Source: Nitrosospira sp.
GTDB lineage: Bacteria; Pseudomonadota; Gammaproteobacteria; Burkholderiales; Nitrosomonadaceae
Direction of reading: 5' to 3'
NCBI GenBank assembly: GCA_030453055.1
Contig: JAKDLC010000078.1
Coordinates: 1-8,197, forward strand
Length of the DNA stretch: 8,197 nt
The notes beneath the pieces were generated by a model that searched no databases, was not told where the DNA came from, and saw only the letters and a program-made list of their open reading frames with translations. Of the stretch, positions 1 through 7,101 are shown piece by piece (position 1 is the first letter of the stretch; every line of letters begins with the position of its first letter). The position numbers and the translations under genes were made by a program.

Positions 1-27
1 TTGCTACCAAGCATGGCGGGTCAGTAA
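1..27 (+). CDS. 3' end of an upstream gene (partial)
   Basis: Frame 1 is open from the window edge and ends LLPSMAGQ-stop, with the TAA at 25-27 directly abutting an ATG at 28. A stop codon touching the next possible start suggests the tail of an upstream gene in the same operon as the TPR gene. Only eight codons are visible, so no family can be named. From context it could be another component of a pilus-assembly locus, but that is inference. The stop could also be a chance codon. Confidence 0.3.
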   Translation: MLPSMAGQ

Positions 28-45
28 ATGAGAGGGAAGCATGGC

Positions 46-1233
46 ATGTGTAGCGTAAAACGGCTGGTATGGGTGATGGGCTGCGTGTGCATCATGGACG
101 GATGCGCATGGTATCAAAGCGGAAATAAACCGGCTTTGAGTATCAAACCGGTAATGGACGTGAAGCATGCAGTCGGCGGCTCCGAGGCGATGTCGATGTA
201 CTGGCTGGGCCGATACCACCAGGGCAAGGCTGACTACACGGAAGCCATCGCAGCATACGAAAAGGCGCTGGCGGTGGATCCGGCCCATGTCGAGGCACAC
301 AACGGACTGGGCGTCTCCTGTTCCCTGCAGGGACGGCACGAACTGGCGCTGCAACATCTCCGGAAAGCGATCGAACTGTCGCCACTGGCGACGCATTTGC
401 GCAATAATCTCGGTTTCGCCCATCTGGCGCAGGGACAGGAAAGCGAGGCGGCTGCGGCGTTCGAACAGGCGCTGCGGCTCGATCCGGAAAACCGGCAGGC
501 GCGGAGCAACCTGGCGGCTGTTTACGAAAAGGCAGGTTTGCATGACAAGGCATCGGCCATGCTGACGACGGCAAGACGCGATTCCACCACGGCGCCGGTT
601 GCAACGCCCGTCGTGGCGTCCGGCCCGGCGCATGGCTCTCCATCTGCGACCATGCCTGCCACCGTGACAGCCGTAACGGCGGGAAAACGAGAGAGGCGGT
701 ACAGTACCCACAGCACCCATACCCGGCTTGTGCAGGTAGCACCAGAAGTGTTCGAGCTCAGGGTGACCGAAGCCGATCCGATAATAGCGATCCGCACGGG
801 TAAAGCCACCGGTAAGACTGTCGCGGCGCAGAATTCCGGTAACTTGGACAGCAAAAACGTCCGCATCGAGGTTTCAAACGGCAATGGCGTGACCGGCATG
901 GCTGGGCGGGTGTCCGGTTTTCTGGAGCAGAGCGGATTTGCCAGGGTACGGCTGACCGACCGGCAGCCGTACCAGCAGGCGCGAACCGAGATACACTACC
1001 GGCCGGGCCATTCCGTACCGGCCGGCCGGATCAGCCGGATGATGCCGAATCAGGCGCCGATGATAGAGAGCGACAATCTTCGTGCGGATATCCAGATACG
1101 GGTGCTGCTGGGCAAGGACATCGCCCGTAAGACTGCCTACTTCGCCAACCGCAGCAAGATACAAATTGCCCGGCGTACCGGCAGGGCAACAGCCAGAGAA
1201 CAGGCTGGGGAACAAATTCCGGGCAAGGAATAA
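46..1233 (+). CDS. TPR-repeat envelope protein with C-terminal LytR_C-like domain
   Basis: This 395-residue protein probably sits in the periplasm or envelope as a scaffold; it has no enzymatic motif. The basic start (MCSVKRLVWVMG) and hydrophobic stretch to Cys20 look like an export signal, possibly of lipoprotein type, though the residues before the cysteine (IMDGC) fit the lipobox poorly. Four tetratricopeptide repeats follow at about 48-81, 82-115, 116-149 and 150-176, each with the G-x-Y/F-x-x-A...P pattern. An Ala/Thr/Pro-rich linker spans 180-225. Residues 271-358 (RIEVSNGNGV..., ADIQIRVLLGKD) resemble the LytR C-terminal domain, and a 37-residue basic tail follows. TPR plus LytR_C is a known pairing near Tad/Flp pilus genes, so a pilus role is plausible but inferred. 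ATG 46 was chosen because AGAGGGA lies at 31-37; ATG 28 is in frame and would add six residues. The gene ends 25 bp from a convergent ATPase gene. Confidence 0.85.
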   Translation: MCSVKRLVWVMGCVCIMDGCAWYQSGNKPALSIKPVMDVKHAVGGSEAMSMYWLGRYHQGKADYTEAIAAYEKALAVDPAHVEAHNGLGVSCSLQGRHELALQHLRKAIELSPLATHLRNNLGFAHLAQGQESEAAAAFEQALRLDPENRQARSNLAAVYEKAGLHDKASAMLTTARRDSTTAPVATPVVASGPAHGSPSATMPATVTAVTAGKRERRYSTHSTHTRLVQVAPEVFELRVTEADPIIAIRTGKATGKTVAAQNSGNLDSKNVRIEVSNGNGVTGMAGRVSGFLEQSGFARVRLTDRQPYQQARTEIHYRPGHSVPAGRISRMMPNQAPMIESDNLRADIQIRVLLGKDIARKTAYFANRSKIQIARRTGRATAREQAGEQIPGKE

Positions 1234-1258
1234 TTCTGGGCAAGATGCGGCAGTGGCG

Positions 1259-2695
1259 TCACATTGTCACGAAATAGCTGGCTGCAGCCAGATCCACAGT
1301 CTCGGTCGTGAATTCGGGATGCCGCTTCATGAAGCGCGCGCGGTCCACGACATGCTCCATCAGATCGCGTGGGTGGCTGCCCGTCAACGGCCGCCCGGCT
1401 TTGCGGTAATAATTGTCCAGCAGGTATTCGGCCGCGGCCGCATCGTAAGCGATTCCCTGTGCGCCACAAACACGGCGCAGGATTTCCTTGAACTCGTCCT
1501 CGGTCTGGTATGGCACCTGTATCTTGTGGCGGATACGGCGCAGGAACGCCTCGTCAACCAGATCGGCGGGGCGCATATTGGTACAAAAAACCGTGATCTG
1601 GTCGAAGGGTACTTCAAACTTCAGGCCGGTGTGCAGGGTCGGAAAATCGGTGCCGCGTTCCAAGGGTATGATCCAGCGGTTGAGCAACTGGCGCGGTTCC
1701 ACCTGCTGCCGGCCGAAGTCGTCGAGGATGAACACGCCATTTCCGGCTTTCATGTGTATCGGCGCTTCATAGAACTTGCTGCCGGCATCGTAACGCAGGT
1801 CGAGCATATCCAGGGTCAGTTCGCCACCTACCATCACCACCGGGCGGCGGCATTTTTTCCAGCGCGGGTCATGCTTAAGATTCATCCTCAGGTCAAGCTG
1901 GTGACCTTCCGCGGTTTCATCTGTCACGCCGACGTGAATTGCGGGATCGAACAGCCGAATCACCTGGCCGCTTACCTCTATCGCCTGCGGAAGGTAAATA
2001 TGCCCCGGCAGCGCGCGCCCCAATATTTCGGCGATGCTCGTTTTTCCTGTTCCAGGCGGGCCATAAAAGAAGATGGAACGTCCCGAACCAAACGCCGGCC
2101 CCAACTGGTTAAGCATTTTTTTCCCGATAACCATATGCTTCAGCGAATGGCGTATCCATTCATCGTCCACTTCGACCTGCCGTACACATTGCCGCGCCAG
2201 GGCGCGCGTGTAATCCTGCAGCGGCACCGGGGCCGCCCCCACGTAACGGCTGGTGTCAAGCGCTGCTTCCGCTCTTTCGCGCCCACGCTTGGTCAGCTCG
2301 AAAACCTGGGACGCCCGGCCATAGCCGGTGGCTGAGCGGATGGCGGCGAGCTGGTCGGCCGTGACCAGTTCCGCCAGTTCATCGACGACACTGAACGGGA
2401 GCGAGAGTGTGTCGGAAATCTGTTGCAAAGAGAACGTACCGGCCTCCAGATAGGCGGCCTTGAGCAGCAAGTCGGTGAGAAAAGCTTCATTCAGGCCGGT
2501 GTTGGCCACCTTTAGCGGCACTTGCGGAACAGGCTGGAAGAACTGGCTATATTGATTTGCCGTGAGAAAACCGAGAGAGACGAGGACATCCCCCAGGCGG
2601 CCGCTATCCTGCTTCTGGCAGGCAAGCGCCTGCGCCAGTTGTGCGGTGGATATCAGACCTTCGCGAACCAGCAGTTCGCCGATTGGATTTGCCAT
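1259..2695 (-). CDS. AAA+ ATPase with N-terminal MshEN-like and winged-helix-like domains
   Basis: A 478-residue, probably cytoplasmic, P-loop ATPase. Residues 4-54 follow the tandem MshEN pattern of cyclic-di-GMP-binding domains: (R)(L)GxxLxxxGxxxxxxLxxALxxQ ending at Gln27, a five-residue spacer (KQDSG), then RLGxxLxxxG from Arg33. Residues about 68-147 look like a winged helix, ending in LTKRGRERA. The AAA+ core has Walker A GPPGTGKT at 212-219, Walker B VFILDDFG at 321-328 (DD rather than the commoner DE), a sensor-1 Asn373 in FCTNM, an arginine-finger region at 385-390 (LRRIRH) and a sensor-2-like HPRD with Arg443. All nucleotide-handling motifs appear intact, so it should be active. The biological target is unknown. 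A neighbour of TPR/LytR_C type suggests pilus assembly or its control, by inference only. ATG 2695 has no clear ribosome-binding site, but the MshEN motif starts almost at residue 1, which supports it. A candidate promoter lies at 2729-2758. Confidence 0.88.
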   Translation of the reverse strand: MANPIGELLVREGLISTAQLAQALACQKQDSGRLGDVLVSLGFLTANQYSQFFQPVPQVPLKVANTGLNEAFLTDLLLKAAYLEAGTFSLQQISDTLSLPFSVVDELAELVTADQLAAIRSATGYGRASQVFELTKRGRERAEAALDTSRYVGAAPVPLQDYTRALARQCVRQVEVDDEWIRHSLKHMVIGKKMLNQLGPAFGSGRSIFFYGPPGTGKTSIAEILGRALPGHIYLPQAIEVSGQVIRLFDPAIHVGVTDETAEGHQLDLRMNLKHDPRWKKCRRPVVMVGGELTLDMLDLRYDAGSKFYEAPIHMKAGNGVFILDDFGRQQVEPRQLLNRWIIPLERGTDFPTLHTGLKFEVPFDQITVFCTNMRPADLVDEAFLRRIRHKIQVPYQTEDEFKEILRRVCGAQGIAYDAAAAEYLLDNYYRKAGRPLTGSHPRDLMEHVVDRARFMKRHPEFTTETVDLAAASYFVTM

Positions 2696-2728
2696 GGGGA
2701 ATCGAATTGCCGTGAGTAATACCAGATC

Positions 2729-2758
2729 ATTTTAGGAAACCCGCAGGCGCCTTGTCCA
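2729..2758 (-). promoter_or_regulatory. Candidate sigma70 promoter of the AAA+ ATPase gene
   Basis: Read on the minus strand, TGGACA (2758-2753, five of six bases of the -35 consensus) is separated by 18 bp from TAAAAT (2734-2729, five of six of the -10). The predicted transcription start is near 2722, about 27 bases before the ATG. The 8-bp palindrome AGGCGCCT (2745-2752) sits in the spacer, where a bound regulator would block polymerase. This is a consensus match only; nothing proves use. Confidence 0.4.
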
Positions 2759-2872
2759 TCGTACTAAAGTAACAGGAATAGGCGCCAGGCGAGCGGTTCT
2801 TGAAACTTCCGGCATTGGCAGGATGGGAGGAATTCCCATCCGGCGCAATGCGCTTCGCTTTCATTGCCCTAC

Positions 2873-2889
2873 ATTGCCGATATGGCAAT
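2873..2889. repeat. 17-bp dyad upstream of the groE promoter
   Basis: ATTGCC-GATAT-GGCAAT has perfect 6-bp arms and ends 14 bp before the -35 box of the groE promoter. That position suits a regulator-binding site. No known consensus is recognised, and a dyad of this size can arise by chance. Confidence 0.35.
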
Positions 2890-2903
2890 TTATTGCTCAT
2901 CAC

Positions 2904-2932
2904 TTGAAATTCCCGGTAATAGCCTTTATTAT
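2904..2932 (+). promoter_or_regulatory. groES-groEL promoter (sigma70 type, overlapping sigma32-like -35)
   Basis: TTGAAA at 2904-2909 and TATTAT at 2927-2932 are separated by exactly 17 bp, a strong housekeeping promoter match. With the preceding C, the -35 reads CTTGAAA (2903-2909), the heat-shock sigma32 -35 consensus. A partial sigma32-like -10 (CCTTTATT, 2923-2930) lies 13 bp on. The predicted start is at about 2938-2940, inside the CIRCE operator, leaving a 5' UTR of about 113 bases. Dual use by sigma70 and sigma32 is an inference; the sigma32 -10 is poor. Confidence 0.75.
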
Positions 2933-2958
2933 TAGCACTCGTTAGCAGTGAGTGCTAA
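2932..2958. promoter_or_regulatory. CIRCE operator (HrcA-binding site)
   Basis: The sequence TTAGCACTC-N9-GAGTGCTAA matches the CIRCE consensus perfectly in both 9-bp arms with the standard 9-bp spacer. CIRCE is bound by the heat-shock repressor HrcA, whose active folding depends on GroEL, giving feedback on chaperonin level. Here the operator begins on the last base of the -10 box and covers the predicted transcription start, the expected arrangement for repression. It will also be transcribed at the start of the 5' UTR, where it can form an RNA hairpin. No hrcA gene lies in the window. Confidence 0.96.
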
Positions 2959-2982
2959 CAGGTGTTTTTGTAACGAATTCCA

Positions 2983-3010
2983 GGAAATCTGAAGACAAAA
3001 TCAGTTTTCC
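2983..3010 (+). promoter_or_regulatory. Stem-loop in the groES 5' untranslated region
   Basis: GGAAATCTGA (2983-2992) and TCAGTTTTCC (3001-3010) pair at nine of ten positions (one internal T-T mismatch) around an 8-base, A-rich loop. The hairpin lies about 30 bases upstream of the groES ribosome-binding site, so it would not occlude it directly. It might affect mRNA stability or 5'-end processing. No RNA thermometer class is recognised. Confidence 0.4.
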
Positions 3011-3052
3011 CGGCGATTTTATTGTGTCAATTCTAAAACAGGAGAAAGAAAC

Positions 3053-3343
3053 ATGCAGATTCGCCCCCTACACGACCGCGTTATTGTCAAGCGGCTGGAA
3101 GAAGAACGCAAGACCGCGTCCGGCATTGTCATCCCTGACAGCGCTGCGGAAAAACCCGATCAAGGCGAAATCATCGCCGTAGGCAAAGGCAAGGTTGGCG
3201 ACGACGGCAAAGTTCGTCCGCTGGATGTCAAAGTTGGCGACAAGGTGCTGTTCGGCAAATATTCCGGACAAACGGTGAAGGTGTCGGGAGAAGAACTCCT
3301 CGTGATGCGCGAAGAAGACATCATGGGCGTCGTCGAAGGTTAA
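3053..3343 (+). CDS. groES: Co-chaperonin GroES (Cpn10)
   Basis: GroES forms the heptameric lid that closes the GroEL cavity during ATP-driven folding of cytoplasmic proteins. At 96 residues it has the family's usual length. It opens with [14 protein letters not shown], carries the mobile-loop segment at about 17-32 (ending SGIVIPDSA) with the hydrophobic IVI that contacts the GroEL apical domain, the GKYSGQ turn, and the conserved end [11 protein letters not shown]. The start is fixed by AGGAG at 3040-3044, eight bases before ATG. It is first in the operon, 43 bp ahead of groEL, under the CIRCE-overlapped promoter. Nothing is unusual about the protein. Confidence 0.98.
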   Translation: MQIRPLHDRVIVKRLEEERKTASGIVIPDSAAEKPDQGEIIAVGKGKVGDDGKVRPLDVKVGDKVLFGKYSGQTVKVSGEELLVMREEDIMGVVEG

Positions 3344-3374
3344 TTTACCTTAAACAATATTTTCTGGAAATTAG

Positions 3375-5045
<1,671 letters not shown>

Positions 5046-5079
5046 GGTTTGCCGGTATCGGTCTTATCCGAAATGCAGC

Positions 5080-5117
5080 ATAATAAAAAACCCCGCTACG
5101 GTGGGGTTTTTTATTAT
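5080..5117. terminator. Intrinsic terminator of groESL (bidirectional in form)
   Basis: A 17-bp stem (5080-5096 with 5101-5117) contains six A, then CCCCGC, a TACG loop, then GTGGGG and six T. All pairs are Watson-Crick except one G-U. The C(UACG)G closure is a member of the very stable UNCG tetraloop class. The T run follows the GC core on the plus strand, and the matching A run makes the hairpin functional in form on the minus strand too. It begins 35 bases after the groEL stop and separates groESL from hpnD. Confidence 0.93.
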
Positions 5118-5194
5118 CCGGGTTACCACAAGCTCGAATGAAAATTTTCCTGACAAACCGCAGGTAGCACGGTGATCCAGAGTTTTTCTCCCAC

Positions 5195-6049
5195 ATGGTT
5201 CATATGACTCCAGACCAGTATTGTCAGGAAAAGGCGATTCAGAGCGGCTCCAGTTTCTATTACAGCTTTCTCTATCTGCCATTGGAAAAGCGCCGCGCCA
5301 TTACCGCCCTATATGCCTTCTGCCGCGAGGTGGACGATGTGGTGGACGAGTGCACCGATGCGTCGGTGGCGCGAGCGAAGCTCGCCTGGTGGCGGACCGA
5401 GGTTGCCGCCATATTCAGCGCCGGGCAGGGAAGTGAGCCCAGCCACCCGGTGGCGAAAGCGCTGGTTGACGTATCGAAAACCTTTAACGTCACTGCTGAA
5501 CGATTGAATGAAATCATAGACGGCATGGAAATGGACCTCAACTACAACCGCTATGCCGACTTCGAGACGCTGCGGCTCTACTGCTACCACGTGGCGAGCG
5601 TGGTGGGACTGTGTTCCGTGGAGATTTTTGGCTATCGTAATCCCGATACCTTGAAATATGCACAAGATTTGGGGCTGGCGTTCCAACTCACCAACATCAT
5701 ACGCGACGTCGGCGAAGACGCGCGTCGTGACCGCATTTACCTGCCGCAGGACGAGCTTGTCCGCTTTGGAGTATCAAACGAGGACATTCTGCGTTCGCAT
5801 GAGACCGGCAGTTTCAGGCGGTTGATGGAATTCCAGATCGAACGGGCAGAAAGCTATTATGCCCAAGCCTTCGCGGCGCTGTCCGCGGAAGACCGCAAAA
5901 ACCAGCGGCCCGGCATTATCATGGCGGCGATTTATCAGGCCCTGCTCAAGGAAATCAAGGAGGACGGGTGCCATGTGATGCGCCAACGCGTAAGCCTCAC
6001 GCCGATGCGTAAATTATGGATTGCGTGGAAGACATGGATCAGCGGGTAG
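5195..6049 (+). CDS. hpnD: Presqualene diphosphate synthase HpnD
   Basis: HpnD joins two farnesyl diphosphates head to head into presqualene diphosphate, the first step of the bacterial HpnC/HpnD/HpnE route to squalene and hopanoids, acting at the inner membrane face. The 284-residue protein has both aspartate-rich Mg-binding motifs of the squalene/phytoene synthase family: DDVVDE at 47-52 (after FCREV) and DVGED at 171-175 (after QLTNIIR). SGSSFYYSFLYLP near the start, the YCYHVASVVG helix at 129-138 and RIYLPQDEL at 180-188 are also typical. Phytoene synthase is the main alternative; the overall flavour favours HpnD. ATG 5195 gives MVHMTPDQYC; ATG 5204 is equally possible, as many relatives begin with MTPDEYC-like sequence, and neither has a clear ribosome-binding site. 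No promoter is evident after the groEL terminator. hpnC and hpnE are not in the window. Confidence 0.9.
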   Translation: MVHMTPDQYCQEKAIQSGSSFYYSFLYLPLEKRRAITALYAFCREVDDVVDECTDASVARAKLAWWRTEVAAIFSAGQGSEPSHPVAKALVDVSKTFNVTAERLNEIIDGMEMDLNYNRYADFETLRLYCYHVASVVGLCSVEIFGYRNPDTLKYAQDLGLAFQLTNIIRDVGEDARRDRIYLPQDELVRFGVSNEDILRSHETGSFRRLMEFQIERAESYYAQAFAALSAEDRKNQRPGIIMAAIYQALLKEIKEDGCHVMRQRVSLTPMRKLWIAWKTWISG

Positions 6050-6125
6050 AGCGCGGTCCCGCCGGCGCGGTCTCATACGCCATATCGTCAATATGCGTCC
6101 TATCCTTTTCTCACCGGTAATGCTC

Positions 6126-6890
6126 ATGAACGATTTTAGAAATTATCGCGCGCCCGCGGATCTGCTCAAGAATCGCGTGATACTCATCACCGGCGCGGGC
6201 CAGGGTATAGGCCGCGTTGCAGCATTGGCCTATGCCGCTCACGGCGCCACCGTCATTCTGCACGGGCGTCGGGTCGAGAAACTGGAGAGCGTATACGATG
6301 AAATCGAGAAAAACGGTGGGGTGCAGCCCGCAATTTTTCCGCTTGACCTGGAAAAGGCCGGCGACAAGGATTTTGAGTCGATCGCCCAGGCCATCAAACT
6401 GCAGTTGGGCAGATTGGACGGTATTTTGCACAACGCGGCGTTGATGTTCGGTCTGACCCCCTTGGAAAACCAGACGCTGGAACAATGGCTCGCGTTGTTA
6501 CGTGTCAATCTGATTGCGCCGTTTGCATTGACGCGAGCCTGTTTACCGCTGCTGAAAGCATCGCCGGACGCCAGCGTGATCATGACCTCGGAAACGCACG
6601 GGCATGCCCCCGCAGCCTATTGGGGCGGTTTTGCGGTGGCCAAGGCCGGACTCGAGGTGCTGGTAAAAATTCAGGCGCAGGAATGGGAAATGCTTCCGAA
6701 TCTGCGCGTCAACGTGGCAATTCCGGGGCCGGTACACACGCCGCAACGAGCCAGGACTCATCCTGGCGAGATCAAGCATGCATTGCCTCGACCGGAGGAC
6801 CTGATGCCGGGTTATCTATACCTGATGGGGCCGGACAGTAAAGCAGTCAGTGGCGAGACGGTATTTTGTCAGGAAAATAGGTATAATTGA
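6126..6890 (+). CDS. YciK-like short-chain dehydrogenase/reductase with degenerate active site
   Basis: A 254-residue Rossmann-fold protein of the classical SDR family, closest from memory to E. coli YciK, a reductase of uncertain function. The cofactor motif TGAGQGIG is at 22-29, the HNAA motif at 102-105, and the structural Asn of VNL at 128. The C-terminal MPGYLYLMGPDSK (227-239) matches YciK's MPLYLWLMGDDS. The catalytic motif YxxxK reads FAVAK: Phe169 replaces the Tyr while Lys173 is kept. The Ser position, 13 residues earlier, is Glu156 (in TSETHG). Reductase activity is therefore doubtful, while cofactor binding should remain. The open frame extends back to 6021, overlapping hpnD, but those residues are not family-like. 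ATG 6126 fits YciK's length; ATG 6120 and 6093 are in frame, and none has a good ribosome-binding site. It follows hpnD by 76 bp with no terminator between, so co-transcription is likely. Confidence 0.85.
   Translation: MNDFRNYRAPADLLKNRVILITGAGQGIGRVAALAYAAHGATVILHGRRVEKLESVYDEIEKNGGVQPAIFPLDLEKAGDKDFESIAQAIKLQLGRLDGILHNAALMFGLTPLENQTLEQWLALLRVNLIAPFALTRACLPLLKASPDASVIMTSETHGHAPAAYWGGFAVAKAGLEVLVKIQAQEWEMLPNLRVNVAIPGPVHTPQRARTHPGEIKHALPRPEDLMPGYLYLMGPDSKAVSGETVFCQENRYN
6882..6887 (+). promoter_or_regulatory. Candidate -10 box of the tRNA-Leu promoter
   Basis: A perfect TATAAT lies in the last codons of the SDR gene, 27 bases before the tRNA, giving a predicted start near 6894. No good -35 is found at 16-18 bp (about 6858-6865 reads ACGGTATT), so the promoter is only partly supported. 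Read-through from hpnD-SDR is the alternative. Confidence 0.45.
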
Positions 6891-6914
6891 CACCAACGGA
6901 CAGAAAAACGGCGC

Positions 6915-6999
<85 letters not shown>

Positions 7000-7101
7000 G
7001 GGAATGGTAGGCAGCGTTGAGCGATGTTGTGTTTTAACGAGTCGCGTTCCCCTTGGTCGTTGTAACGCTGCGTCGATGTTATCAACCAGCCGGAAAAAAT
7101 A

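Larger units (their letters stand above)
2696..2903. other. Intergenic region between the divergent ATPase and groES genes
   Basis: No gene is supported here. The stretch contains the candidate ATPase promoter (2729-2758, minus strand) and several short dyads: AGGCGCCT at 2745-2752, repeated as AGGCGCCA at 2780-2787; GGATGGGA/TCCCATCC at 2821-2828 and 2834-2841; GCGCA-A-TGCGC at 2843-2853; and ATTGCC-GATAT-GGCAAT at 2873-2889. None is followed by a T run, so none is a convincing terminator. They could be operator sites or chance. The right-hand remainder of the gap (2904-3052) holds the groE promoter, CIRCE and the 5' UTR, described separately. Confidence 0.6.

Noticed and set aside
4..742. 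Long minus-strand open frames opposite the TPR gene
   Set aside because: The translations are Arg/Pro/His-rich with no domain, as expected for shadows of the TPR-encoding frame.
1234..1258. A possible shared terminator between the convergent TPR and ATPase genes
   Set aside because: The 25-bp gap contains no inverted repeat and no T run.
1082..2335. A 417-codon open frame on the plus strand antisense to the ATPase gene
   Set aside because: It overlaps the TPR gene end and lies opposite a protein with complete AAA+ motifs. Its translation shows no recognisable domain, and long antisense frames are common in GC-rich DNA.
2821..2841. The GGATGGGA/TCCCATCC hairpin as a terminator
   Set aside because: There is no T run on either side, and no gene on either strand ends nearby.
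2952..3182. An open frame starting at the CIRCE element and overlapping groES
   Set aside because: It runs through the promoter leader and into groES in another frame, has no domain and no ribosome-binding site.
6052..6076. Direct repeat GCGCGGTC after hpnD
   Set aside because: Two 8-bp GC-rich copies a few bases apart are easily explained by base composition, and no other mobile-element sign is present.
6021..6125. An N-terminal extension of the SDR overlapping the hpnD end
   Set aside because: The extra 35 residues are Arg-rich and unlike SDR N-termini. ATG 6126 gives the length expected from YciK.
6866..6887. TTGTCA with TATAAT as a complete promoter pair
   Set aside because: The spacing is only 10 bp, too short for a sigma70 promoter; only the TATAAT was kept as a candidate.
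6887..6892. Consensus -35 TTGACA at the SDR stop codon
   Set aside because: No -10-like box lies 16-18 bp downstream, where the sequence is GC-rich and runs into the tRNA.
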